Of a stretch of 25,874 nt of DNA, positions 9,601 to 20,056 are shown piece after piece. This stretch comes from Purshia tridentata (Eukaryota > Streptophyta > Magnoliopsida > Rosales > Rosaceae). The notes under the pieces are model-generated. The model was not told the origin of the DNA. It saw only the letters and a list, made by a program, of their open reading frames with translations, and did not search any database. A program made the translations under genes and the position numbers. Location: positions 1 to 25,874 of the forward strand of contig QANT01001705.1 in assembly GCA_003254885.1 (NCBI GenBank), written 5' to 3'. The stretch's first letter is position 1; every line of letters begins with the position of its first letter.

Positions 9601-10438
9601 AAGGTGATGAATATGATGAGTGATGACTACGAGATAAGAATGAGACAGAAATAAGAAACCAAACACTTTGAAAAAAGATAAGCCAAACAAAATACATTAT
9701 TGGGGAGATTTTGGGCCAAGGGACGATTTGGAAATAATAAAACACCAGCTTTAACTCATCAAGTTTTAGTTTTGCTTATTTATTTTAAATAAATAAATAC
9801 TACCTAGTTTTGGAACTTCTCCCACCAACCATTTCTATTTGAGTGGCTGTTTGTCTTTTAAGGGATTGACGCATATTCTTTGTCAATAATGGGCCTGAAA
9901 AGTGGTGGGCTTGAACTCAGGCCCAAGGTGGTGTGCAGGTGTAGGCCATCAGCAACTATATTCTTTACCGTATTATCGTGTTGTGTTCCAAGTTTTACAG
10001 GAAAATGCTTGTAAGTTGCAACCTCAGATAAGAATCACAAGACAGAACAGAGGGGTGGCTACTGGCTAGAGTAGATTTGATCCTTGAGGAGCCCAATAGC
10101 AACTTACCTCAACTTCCAAACCAGTGCAGCCTCTGACCCTCTGACCCCATCAACATTAAGCTAGAGTAACACAAAGTTGGCTAATAATCTTTTAAAGCAA
10201 TTGACGGCAATTGAAAATGAATAAATGCCTTCACATCTTTCAAATCCAAATGGGTGCCATGGAATCTTCTATTCTATACATAGATATATCATAATAATTG
10301 TTCATCTTAGCACTCAAAAGCGATAGCCTACAAGTTCAGAAAGTCAGCCTAGCGCGTTTCAACCTCCATTTTGTCTTATCCTGAAGGAAGAATCACCCAT
10401 TGTTCCATTCTGATACAAAAGTCAGAATGTCCAAACAT
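9601..10438. other. Divergent intergenic region between TOC90 and the LEA_2 gene
   Basis: Promoters of two genes pointing away from each other lie here: TOC90 to the left and the LEA_2 gene to the right. No ORF of interest is present. AT-rich stretches (about 9760-9800) resemble ordinary promoter DNA. Only the TATA box of the right-hand gene can be placed with some confidence. Confidence 0.5.
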
Positions 10439-10446
10439 TATAAATA
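10439..10446 (+). promoter_or_regulatory. TATA box of the LEA_2 gene
   Basis: TATAAATA lies 93 bases before the ATG at 10532. That would give a leader of roughly 60 bases with transcription starting about 30 bases downstream of the box. It is the only canonical TATA sequence close to this gene. Confidence 0.6.
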
Positions 10447-10531
10447 CATATCACATTCCACCATTACCATACCAATTCCCAAGCCAACAATCCATCTTAG
10501 AGATTCTGATTGATTTTCCCAGAAAACAAAA

Positions 10532-11170
10532 ATGGCTGAGAAGCACAATGAGGCATCTCCCTTGTCACCTGCAAGTGTACACCACAGAAGCGATGCAGAA
10601 TCGGCCACTCTGCAATCCTCCAAGCTCAAACGCAAGAAGAGAATCAAATGCGGAATATATATTGCTGTATTTATCGTGGTTCAGATCATAGTCATCACCG
10701 TATTGGGACTCACTGTGATGCGCGTTAAGTCACCCAAAGTCAGGTTGGGAGCCATCAGCGTCCTAAACTTCAACGCAGTGGCTGCAACACCTTCATTCGA
10801 CTTGAGCTTCAAAACCCAAATCAGAATCAAGAACACGAATTTCGGTCCCTATAAGTTTGATGCAAGCACGGTCACGTTCGCGTATGGGGGAAAGACTGTG
10901 GGACAAGTTAGTATTCCCAAGAGCAAGGCTGGAATACGTTCCACAAAAAAGATTGATGTTACAGTCAGTTTGAATTCCAGTGGGTTGTCCAAAAATTCCG
11001 GTCTCGGCAGTGACATGAACACTGGGGTTTTGATGCTGACCAGCGCAGCCAAGCTTACTGGAAAGGTGGAATTGATGTTTGTGATGAAGAAGAGCAAGTC
11101 TACCAAAATGGACTGCAGGATGGAATTTAATTTGTCAACAAAAAAGGTCCAATTTTTGAAATGCGAGTGA
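10532..11170 (+). CDS. LEA_2 / NDR1-HIN1-like membrane protein, 212 aa
   Basis: This single-exon gene starts at an ATG in the favourable context AAAATGGC. The protein has a short cytosolic N-terminus rich in Ser and His. A basic patch follows (KLKRKKRIKC, residues 31-40), then one hydrophobic membrane segment at about 41-63 (GIYIAVFIVVQIIVITVLGL). Next is an extracytoplasmic LEA_2 beta-sandwich domain at about 90-200: VRLGAISVLNF, FKTQIRIKNTNFGPYKF, VTFAYGGKTVGQVSIP, and the ending FNLSTKKVQFLKCE. This is the layout of the plant 'LEA hydroxyproline-rich glycoprotein' group, close in form to Arabidopsis At1g64065-type proteins. Related members (NHL proteins) sit in the plasma membrane and some act in defence or abiotic stress. 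The exact role of this one is unknown. Length and domain order are normal, with no sign of breakage. Confidence 0.92.
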   Translation: MAEKHNEASPLSPASVHHRSDAESATLQSSKLKRKKRIKCGIYIAVFIVVQIIVITVLGLTVMRVKSPKVRLGAISVLNFNAVAATPSFDLSFKTQIRIKNTNFGPYKFDASTVTFAYGGKTVGQVSIPKSKAGIRSTKKIDVTVSLNSSGLSKNSGLGSDMNTGVLMLTSAAKLTGKVELMFVMKKSKSTKMDCRMEFNLSTKKVQFLKCE

Positions 11171-11744
11171 CAAAAGCTTTGGTTGCTTGTTCAACATTTG
11201 GATTGCGTGCAATCTAAGACTATGTACTTGGACCTGTATCTTTTTCCTTCTTTCTTTTTAAATGTATTTGTTTTGTATACGAGTGACCCAAAAAACAATG
11301 TTAGGCAGACGCTTGTATAGCTTTAATTTTATCCAATTCCATTCTCGAATTAAACAATATCAGCAATCAACTTTCACAAATACTTGAATAGGTAAGAAAT
11401 TCATATCAGATATCATTTTAATGGAACAAAAACCACTTTGAATTAATTTTTTCCCAAATGCAAGACTGCCACAAAAATTCAGGCTCACTTTGCTCCATCT
11501 GAGAATCGGAAATTACCACTTACCACTCGAAGTCAAAGGCGTCCTCAGTGAGCACACTGAGCACATAGAGCTGCTTAGTTTTCTTTACCAATGACAAAAG
11601 CAACTCGATTACATTTGTTTTTATGGCGAACAAAACTGGCCATGAAATTCTTCGCTGTTCAATCAAGTATAAATCATGAATTCCAATATTTTTCTTTTTC
11701 CAACTTCCGTCTCATGCAACGAAATTTCATCACTTCCCAGCGTA
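11171..11744. other. Short intergenic region between convergent LEA_2 and UBP22 3' ends
   Basis: This 574-base stretch presumably contains both 3' UTRs. The sequence just after 11170 is T-rich, as expected for a plant 3' UTR. No further gene or element is recognised. Confidence 0.55.
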
Positions 11745-14700
11745 TCATGCAGGACCCCGTTTCTCGCTTGCTTTGTAAAACATCATTTTCTGTACATAAA
11801 ACATCATGTATCCTTGTGCAGCCCTCACGGTATTCTCATTAACTTGTGTGATCCAAGCATCATCACACTTGTACCATTGATTACTTAGTCGCAAGTAAGT
11901 CACATAATGGCCTGCATCTAGCTTGCCTGTGTGAGTGATGACAGCAAACAACTCAAACTCAGAGCATAACTCATTTGAAGCATCCGGCTCATCCCCATCG
12001 AAAGGAAAAATCCTATTCCCAAAACGATTCCTCAAGATAGAAGACGAGAGGTAAGGTGCCATGTCTAATGAAAATGGGAACTGCAAATACCGGTCAACCT
12101 TCCTTGACATTTTCCGTACTGAAGAATGCTCAAACCGTTTAATGTGGAAGCAAGAAACCAAGGGAAGTTTTCTTATGGACATTTGCTTGAGAGACTCCTG
12201 CCTCACCTGACACTGCTGGCAAAAAAATTTCTGGTCAGAGCCCAATCTCTCAGGTCTTGTAAAACGGTCCAAGCATCCCATAAGGGTAGACATTCCACAG
12301 TTTTGGCTGGAATCCATGCAATCTGCCTCACCATTGCAATGACTTGATTTCGTGGACACCACCTTCGCAGAACCTCCTTGGTTCGGTTCCAAATCCAGTG
12401 AGATGTCTACACATGGGTCATATGTTGTGGATGTAAAACCACAAGCTGTACACATGACATCAGACCGCAGGATACCAGAAAAAACTCTATGAGCAACACA
12501 ACAGTCTCCATTGCCTGCACTACAAAGGAAATGAATATTTATCTGAAATTTTATCATATATTTTACTATTTTTCTAAAAAACATTGCACACATACAAGCA
12601 TATGCAAATACATGTGGAGATCCACATCAAGACACAACTCGAGCAATCTTGGATGACCAAAAACATTATTGTTGAATATTTTGATGCTAGAAAAGAATGC
12701 CTTGGAACCATCTCTATATGACAACCATGACCTAACTGTTAACTGCCAGCTACGCAGCTACTATACTATATATGTTCTGTTTAGTTAGATAAACAATCAC
12801 CTAATTTTCTCATTAACAAAATTTTGATGAGAATACATTACATCTAATGGAATCAGAGTGCACACAGAAGTGACGTGAAAATTTGCGCTGGCTGTCAGCC
12901 TAATGGAATCCTAAACATGGCAAAAGGTTAAGTTCAATGAGAATTATGAAAGGCCAGAATGCCCTAGATAAAACCCAAAATAGCCAAGTGAATTGACTTA
13001 CTGGAGTGAAGCGGATAACGCCATCAAGCCAGCAGGTAGGGGTTGAAAATTAGCCCTAAATCTGAGAGCACTGGACAACTCCTAGGGCAACAAGCAAGAT
13101 ACCTAGACCCACACCCTGCAATTAGATTTAAAGTCACCTTTAATCTTCAACAGTATTTTAAATCATCTTAATTTAAAATAAATAATAAAAATACATAAGT
13201 TGGGATATCAACTGCTCATAAGATAACTATTAAGTTAATGTCTTGCAGTACTGCCATGGAGCCCAGTTTTTTTCCTTTGGTGCTTCATGATCTAAACCAT
13301 CAGCTTGTTCTCTGATATAAAAGAAAAGTATTACAGGAAGTGCTCTTAAGCCATCTAAGGATTTTGCAGCACTGGTTTACCACCATGCTGACATTTATAA
13401 ACTTTTAAATTATGATAATAGTAATGAAAATACCAAAGCTGGAATAGTGAAGAGTGATTAGAACTTCTTAAAAATATCAAACGACAGCTCACAACTTCAG
13501 TATCTCTACGGAGCTACTCAAAATGTCAAATTAACTATTCTATCAAGCGACAGTTAAGAATTTGCTATACTTTCTACCACCAACACGAACAGGACATTCT
13601 AAACAATCTCAAATCTCAACATTAGCCAAACTTCAGAAACTCTCAGAAAAGAAAGAGCTCCTACAAAATTCAATGTGCTTCAACTAACAAAGCTGCTAAA
13701 CAGAAGTTACAGAAACACAGCTCTACTCAATTGAATTCCATATTTGTACAGGAAACAATCATGTCCTCCAGTAGTGGCCAAACATCTAACAGAAAGTGAA
13801 GTGCACAGCAAAGAGCAGAGCAGAGCTACATGTCCTCACACATAGAAGAGAACTAAATGGTTAACTAGGCATGTCAACTGGACCCTCACAAAAACCAAAA
13901 CCGGACAATAGTCATAATGGCAACATGCCAGACTACCACACACGATTCATAATCGCAATAAACACTCAAAATTTTGTTCTTTGCTGCTTGGTATCATATC
14001 CCACAGAATGTAGTAGCAAGCACATAAAGCACAACATGAAGCTTAACAAGAGAAGAATTTCGGGTTAATTAACCTTGGCTTGTGGGTTTCCGCCGTTCCT
14101 TATCCACCTTCTCATGAATCCCATCAAGCATAGAAATGAAGAACTCATGCGCATCCTGCTGTTCATAACTCGCCAAATTCGCTGCATATTGCCACCAACT
14201 ACAGTAAAACCACAATAACAAATCAGTAATAAAAAAAAAAAGGAAAAAAACAAAACAACCCAAAGTGGATAACAGATCAATTATAAGGTTTTAAAAAACC
14301 AGAAGTACAGCATGTGATCCCCACATTGCCAATACCCACATTGTCAATGTCACTTAAAAATCAGATCTGTACAGATTATTACAAACCTGTACAGGAACTT
14401 TGCAGGGCTATAAGGCGTCCGATCCCCCGAAAAAACCGCCGAGAACGTGGCGTCCATGTCACAAGCCAAGCACATGCGCGCAGCAGCCTTATTTCCAACC
14501 CGATCAGTATTATTAGCGACGGTTCTCTTACCGGCATTGTCGGCATTGCTCTTCTTCTGGCAAAAGTAGCGGTTATGCCGATCGCTAAGGAAGTAGTTCC
14601 GCAACGGTGGCGTATGGAGCAATGCCTGAAGAACCGAGTTCATAAAGCATGTGTTCCCCAAATTGTTCAGTCCACGCAATCCCCAAGGTAAATCTGAAAT

Positions 14701-15282
14701 GACGTCCTTTAAAGGACTCGAATTGTTTCCCATTAGGACTCGCTCTCTCTGATCCGGCGTCCACGGTTTGTAATCGATACGGCGTCGCTTGCGGAGATTC
14801 TCCGGAGCGTACTGTTCGATTGCTGACGTGGCAGATGAGGTTAGGGTTGATGAGGCAGTCTGAGCCAGGACAACGGCAGTGTCGAAGTCGCAGTCGTAGA
14901 CTTGGTCCCTACACGCACAGCAGAAGAGCTCGGCTCGGTCCACGTCGACGGCGATCTCGTGCCCGGGAGGCATAGACTCGGCGTGAGCCGCCGCGTGAGA
15001 GGGCCCGAGAAGCGCGTGGCAGTGAACCGCCGCGCACGTGACACACGCGTAGAGTCTGGTACGCGCGAATTCTCCGCACGCGCCGCAGCGCGGGACCTCT
15101 TTGGGGTCGCGGCGGATCGAGGCTCGGCCACCCGGCGGTTTGACCCGGAGACAGTCCTGTAAGGCTCGGAAGGGTTTGGAGCCGTTTTTGGAGCGAAACT
15201 CGGCTAGGTGGGAACAGGGATGGGGCGAAATCTGGCCGTTGATCTGGTGATGGTTGTGTTTGATCTTGGCCATCGACGACAT
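11745..15282 (-). CDS. UBP22: Ubiquitin carboxyl-terminal hydrolase 22 (SAGA H2B deubiquitinase), 596 aa
   Basis: Exons are complement(14387-15282), complement(14074-14198) and complement(11745-12514). The introns of 188 and 1559 nt have GT/AG ends, and the phases close exactly (896+125+770 = 1791 nt). The junctions restore the conserved runs [19 protein letters not shown] and [13 protein letters not shown]. The enzyme is the catalytic subunit of the SAGA deubiquitination module, which removes ubiquitin from histone H2B. An N-terminal ZnF-UBP domain spans about 20-130 with Cys/His ligands (HPC at 21-23, CGAC at 66-69, C80, C83, several His, CCAC at 121-124). A basic KRRR near 165 may be a nuclear signal. 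The catalytic Cys212 lies in the box [16 protein letters not shown]. The zinc-ribbon pairs CTAC and CQQC follow. The His box GHYVTYLR (H about 543) and WYKCDDAW (catalytic Asp at about 558-559) complete the active site. The first ATG is used; a second at codon 4 is possible. Exon 1 is markedly GC-rich. Confidence 0.95.
12515..14073 (-). other. Large second intron of UBP22
   Basis: This 1559-nt intron runs from a donor CAAG/GTTAAT at 14074/14073 to an acceptor GTGCAG/GCAATG at 12515/12514. I looked for a missing exon and found none: the proteins on either side join directly in the conserved family alignment. No transposon ends were recognised inside it. A second AG (GTAG) lies five bases upstream of the acceptor but would shift the frame. 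Confidence 0.75.
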
Positions 15283-15290
15283 GGACGGCG

Positions 15291-16701
15291 TTGATGGTGG
15301 TGGAGATTGGGGTGAGATAGATGGTGGAAACCCTAGACTTCAAGAACATAAGGTTCATGGATGGAAAAGATCAACGGCTGAGATTAAAGGAATGGAAGTG
15401 AGAGACCATGGAGTGATGAGGACTGGCTCTGTTGTAGTTCAGCTTCTTGGATTTAGAAGCTTGAAGAAAAGAAAAAAGAAAAAGTAAACATGAAAATTAG
15501 TTTATTAATTGAGAAAATTTATTTGAGGGGGTTGGTTTGGTTGTTTCTTTATCCACAAAATGAGAGAGAATAAATTGAGAGAAATGGGAGAGGAACAGAG
15601 TAAGTAAACTTTTATTTATTTATCTCAAATATGGCTATGGATCTTGAATAGTAATAGTGAGATGAGATGTGTGCTCTGGGTCTCTCCCTGTGCTTTTTTT
15701 TAATTTCCTTTTATGTTTGGATTTTGGTACAGTGAAAAGGTAAAAGTGGATTAAAATAATGGCTAGATTGTGTAGTACTTGGCCCATAAAAGGCATATGT
15801 GTTGGTCGGCTGTGATTCTTTTGATGAATTTTTAATAGAGAAAAAATTGTGCAGAAATTCTCTGCATCGTCTTCGAGCTGAATGATAGGAAAATATCAAT
15901 TAAAACTTAATATTTAGCCCCTCTTTCTTTTCTACACTCTTTTTTCTATTTGTTAAATATTAAATTTTAATTGGCCTCAGCATGGGAGTTCCCCACACAA
16001 GTTAAGAAAGGAAGAAGAGTTCGACTTTGAAATATTTTCGAAAAAATATATTATTAGACCATGTTGTTTTCTATTTATGCTAGATTAAACTAATCCTTAC
16101 CGAGTCAATTAAGGTTTTTGTTGGCTTTTGTTAAGGGACAAAATTTTCCAATTTCAATTCTTGTACAGTTCCAGAAGAATTCAGTTCAGAGAATCTCTGG
16201 AAAAAAGTATGTTACGGTCAAATGGTCAATCCTCCTCTGCAATGCAGTACATTCTTGTAAAGTTTGTGCATAAAAAAGATCACAAGTGCCTCTCCCTTTT
16301 GTTTGTTGTGCCCTAAATATTTGTTTTCCTATAACGTATAATGTATAAAAGAACCAATGCATGATCATGTTACACATGGAATTGCCAAAGAGCAAAACCA
16401 AAGAACTAACAATTTGATTCTCTTATCTCATTAATTTTACTCAGATGCTCTCTCAAAACAGAACACATGAAAGTTATCAACAATCTTAGTGACAGAGAAG
16501 AAAATTGCTGTCCAGATGAATAATAACCAAGACCCCACAAATCAAATTTAATGTATCCTCGTTACATAATTGTCTTGTGTACAAATAGCCACATTTATGT
16601 TCCTTTCTTCCCCACATTTCTTGATCAAGTTGCGTTTCTTGGACAACCATGTACGAATAGCCTGACTGAATGGATAGATCAATCTACAACATCTGTTGTG
16701 T
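15291..16701. other. Intergenic: UBP22 upstream region and ARPC3 3' flank
   Basis: No coding region is recognised. The left part (about 15290-15700) should contain the leader and promoter of UBP22, reading leftward. The right part (about 16500-16701) should contain the ARPC3 3' UTR. The middle is AT-rich without a recognisable element. Confidence 0.5.
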
Positions 16702-18071
16702 TCATGAGGGAACAATGATGTTCATAAATTTCCTTTTGGCAAATGCCAACCACCACTTATTAGGAGTCCCGTTAGGTCTATAAGCAACACTCAGTAATCT
16801 CCCACTTGCTTCCTCCCTAATCTGCTTCAAATAATTCTTCAGCAATTCTGCATTCAATATTTTCACATAAGAGAATATATATGAAGCTATCACTTATCCG
16901 TACATATTGAAGTGAGGGTCACCACACAGAGAACAAACCCAAATAAATAATAACATTACAGTTGCCTAATTTCAACACAAGTATGTAGGATGATATCTTA
17001 ACTTATTACCAATTATGTATATTAATCATAATTACCCATGTTTGGAAGAAATTATGGATGTTACACTGAAATCAAAATGATTTTCTTATCTCAGTAATTC
17101 TACTCAGATGTGAAATTTCTAACTAAAGTATTTCCTGTGGAGCTCTACTGAATGAATTATTTAGAATTCATAGTTTAGCACCAAGTCAGGCGAATCAAGA
17201 CCATTAAAAGTCAGATTCCACAACCTGAGAAGCATGCCATGAAATTAAAAGGCATATGAAAGTAATAATAATTTCATTCATGCAGGGTATCACATTGAGA
17301 AGCTACATAACTTATAATTCAAAATACTTTCTCTATTTCAGATATGAAAACTTTAGATAATTTAGCTGGGAATGTAATAAAATATGCAAGAAAAAAATTA
17401 AACTTGCTATCAAAATTTTCAAATGAACAGCATTTTTCAACAGTTTTCATATATAAATCATCTCACCTGCTTCCTGTTGGGATTGAGGAAGAGGAAAAAG
17501 GCCTGGGAGAGGGAAACCCGGTTCTCCAGGCACAGGAACTTTTTCCAGACCCAAATTGATAATGGCCTTGGTTCCTTCAGCCAAAGTTCTGCAACCCTCA
17601 AGCCTCTTTAAAGCCACGTTAATGTAGAACGTCAGATAAATGAGGAGCTTATCGGCTGAACTCTTAATATCAAAGTTTCTAAAGAAGACATTAGCGCGAA
17701 AAAATGTAATTGCTTCATCAACAATATCAGTCCTATCTGCACAGAAAAAGATCCCTCATAATGAAAAACATAACAGGAAGGAACAATTTTAAAAGATCTA
17801 GTATTACAAGGAACTAATAGTATGAATGTATATATAGAAGACCTTGGTCTGAAACTGGAGCAGGACCCTTTATATGGCTTTTCAAAGGCAGTAGAGGGAA
17901 CCCACAAGCTTTGGTAATTCCTTCCTCGTCCACAAAACTAGAGTGATAAACCTGCCATCAAGTGCTTGTTTTTAACTAACACATTCCACTTACAAATTTA
18001 ATTATCTCCTCAATGTATTAAAGAAGTGTATAAAAAAGCACAAAATTATAAAAAGCTTGAGTTCTTACCAT
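16702..18071 (-). CDS. ARPC3: Actin-related protein 2/3 complex subunit 3 (p21-Arc), 175 aa
   Basis: Coding exons: complement(18069-18071), which is the ATG alone; complement(17843-17951); complement(17467-17736); and complement(16702-16847). Their lengths (3+109+270+146 = 528 nt) close in phase. Introns are 117, 106 and 619 nt with GT/AG ends. ARPC3 is a subunit of the Arp2/3 complex, which nucleates branched actin filaments and in plants shapes trichomes and pavement cells. The joined protein starts MVYHSSFVDEEGITKACG and continues with PLKSHIKGPAPVSDQ, TDIVDEAITFFRANVFFRNF, LLIYLTFYINVALKRLEGC, PVPGEPGFPLPGLF, NYLKQIREEASGRLLSVAYR and PNKWWLAFAKRKFMN. These are the diagnostic ARPC3 blocks, and the Arabidopsis protein is 174 aa. 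The ATG at 18069 is followed directly by the donor GTAAG. No ATG in exon 2 is in frame, so this start is well supported. The leader continues upstream, perhaps with further introns (donor-like GAG/GTACTG at 18454/18453). Confidence 0.95.
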
Positions 18072-18560
18072 CTTTCTAAGATAAAACGACGCTCTGTCAA
18101 CAAATTAAAGCTCAAAACCGATACCTTATTCCAGAAAATCAAATGGGTCTCTGCAGAGGCCATGAAAACAATGGTTCAAAAACATTGAATAAAATATGAT
18201 ACTATGAGAGCATGTTTGATGTATCCTTCTTAAATTTCCTTCCCTCTGTTAAATAAAATGCCTTTCAAACAAACCCATATCCCAATTCAAGCAATGAAGC
18301 CATTACATAATGCTTTAGGTGTACATTATTATGAAAAAATTAAAAGCATAGAAATTTATCCCAAATCAGAAAGCATTGAGAGAAAAATTTATCCAGAAAA
18401 TAAAAATGAAAGATCGAATCAAAGAAATGAATATCGGGCAGTAAAGTCAGTACCTCATCTAATAATTCCTTGTGAGACCAGCCAAGGTTTGCAAATGCCG
18501 GAGCTTCGGATATGAGAGAGAGTTCAGAGAATCGCTATTGGTGGGTGGAAGGGGTTGGAT
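18072..18560 (-). other. Probable ARPC3 5' leader region
   Basis: On the minus strand, a donor-like GATGAG/GTACTG occurs at 18454/18453. An acceptor-like CTCTGCAG/AGACC lies near 18153, and a second short intron may end at CTTAG just before AAAGATG at 18071. The leader is therefore probably split into two or three pieces. This reading rests on splice-site patterns only. The stretch upstream of 18454 (CT-rich on the minus strand, CTGAACTCTCTCTC) is a plausible transcript start area. Confidence 0.4.
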
Positions 18561-19238
18561 CCTCTAAAGTGATACTTACAGAACTAAGATTAACTTCCAT
18601 AACTGCTAAATCGACGGCTGTAATTCCATCAAGGGTCCCCTGATTTTCAATGGGTATACTTATAAGTCTCCAAGCCCATTAATGTTTCGTGACTCGTGAG
18701 CTGAGAAACTGTAAGCCCATTTATATAGTAACCCCAGATTGTGAGCCCATTTGCCTCAAATAATTGTATATTGTCCAATTTTTCAGTTTTTTAAGTTTTT
18801 GCTGTGCGTCTTTTTTCTTATATTTTATGTATCGTCCTTCTTCTTTTAATGCTGCATGTTGTCTTGTGATGTCCACTACTGATTTAAGTCATACTAAAAA
18901 GATTAAAAAAAAACAACAATCCAACAGTTTTCTTTTTGATAAACAGATCCAACGGACAAAATCGCCAAAAGAGACAATATAGCTGAGATATTGTTTGATC
19001 GAATATTCATATTAATGTTGGAGGTGGACCATCCAGATTTTGTACCATGCAATTGACTATGAGTTGAATTCCTTTCTTGAACCACATGGCACCACTATGT
19101 TTACTAAATCATTATAACTTACAACTCAATCAGTACACCTGCCATTGCCAACAAACACAGGTTGGCTCCTAAGCTTAATTGCACTAATCTATGAATTAAC
19201 CTTGCAAGATTGTGATTCTAATTGCCTATTTGGTTAAT

Positions 19239-19521
19239 AACTAACATTCTTTTTAAGGCGCTGTGTTCAACTATCAATCAACCTTCTTTGGCGTAATGCT
19301 TTTTGGAGGACAATTATTTATACCGAACTTCAAAAAAGCACTCTCTAATGGCTATAATATTTCGTGTTGGCAACGAATGAAACTAACATTCTTTTTAAGG
19401 CGCTGTGTTCAACTACCAATCAACCTTCTTTGGCGTAATGCTTTTTGGAGGACAATTATTTATACCGAACTTCAAAAAAGCACTCCCTAATGGCTATAAT
19501 ATTTCGTGTTGGCAACGAATG
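19239..19521. repeat. 142-bp-period tandem duplication (two copies)
   Basis: Copy 1 is 19239-19379 and copy 2 is 19381-19521, with one base between. Both begin AACTAACATTCTTTTTAAGG and end TTGGCAACGAATG. I see two differences in 141 bp: T/C in CAACTATCAATC versus CAACTACCAATC, and T/C in CACTCTCTAATG versus CACTCCCTAATG. No known element or domain is recognised in the unit. The near identity implies recent duplication. Confidence 0.95.
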
Positions 19522-19638
19522 CATATAGGTAGGAATCTCTTATCTCCCAATTTGAAATGATTGAAAATAAAATTACAACCTCATGTCCATTTTCTGTAGG
19601 CCCGAGTTGAAAACCAAGGGAAGTAATTGGAGTAGTTT

Positions 19639-19686
19639 GCTTCAAAGCATGTCCCAAGTTCTATGACTTTTGACATGCTTTGAAGC
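19639..19686. repeat. Hairpin: perfect 15-bp stem, 18-nt loop
   Basis: GCTTCAAAGCATGTC (19639-19653) and GACATGCTTTGAAGC (19672-19686) are exact reverse complements around an 18-nt loop. Pairing does not extend outward. No poly-T run follows directly, and no gene ends here on either strand, so it is not an obvious terminator. It could be a remnant of a foldback element. Confidence 0.9.
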
Positions 19687-20056
19687 CTCAATGTTTTTGT
19701 ACTATTTTCTGATTATCCTATGTCCCAATGAGTTTAGCTTCGAAGCAACCATAAAAGAAAAAGGAAAAATCAAAAAAATGCAGCATGAAAAATTACAATA
19801 CCGATTGTCAACTTCCACATCATCTTATATTTCTTCTTCCAAATACCCTAAAAGGAAAGCATCAAAACCCTTTTAAACGCAAAAGCTAGTTACAATAATT
19901 TACAACAATTTTGGTGGGCAGGAAGCCTCTGAGATCAAAGAATGATAATATTAGAGCTAGCTGTACCTGTACATGGCATTCTAGGGGAAAACCCCAGTAA
20001 TAATTAATAGAGGAAGAGACTTTCTTTCTTTTTTTCATTTTTTTCTCTGTTATCAA

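Larger units (their letters stand above)
18561..20056. other. Intergenic between the ARPC3 5' end and the MGD 3' end
   Basis: No gene is recognised. The region carries the 142-bp tandem duplication and the hairpin listed separately. The part from about 19900 to 20056 probably holds the 3' UTR of the MGD gene. Confidence 0.5.

Noticed and set aside
12515..14073. A possible hidden exon in the long UBP22 intron
   Set aside because: The flanking exons join in phase and restore the conserved protein with no gap, so no exon is missing.
14902..15162. Plus-strand open frame opposite UBP22 exon 1
   Set aside because: It lies wholly inside the GC-rich coding exon of UBP22, where stop codons are rare on both strands. 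The translation has no recognisable domain.
14909..15358. Alternative minus-strand frame overlapping UBP22 exon 1
   Set aside because: It is a shadow of the GC-rich zinc-finger exon. The UBP22 frame contains all the conserved Cys/His ligands and the active-site box.
19263..19490. ORF across the 142-bp duplication, giving a repeated peptide
   Set aside because: The open frame follows from the DNA duplication and ends right after it. There is no start context, no domain and no evidence of selection on the protein.
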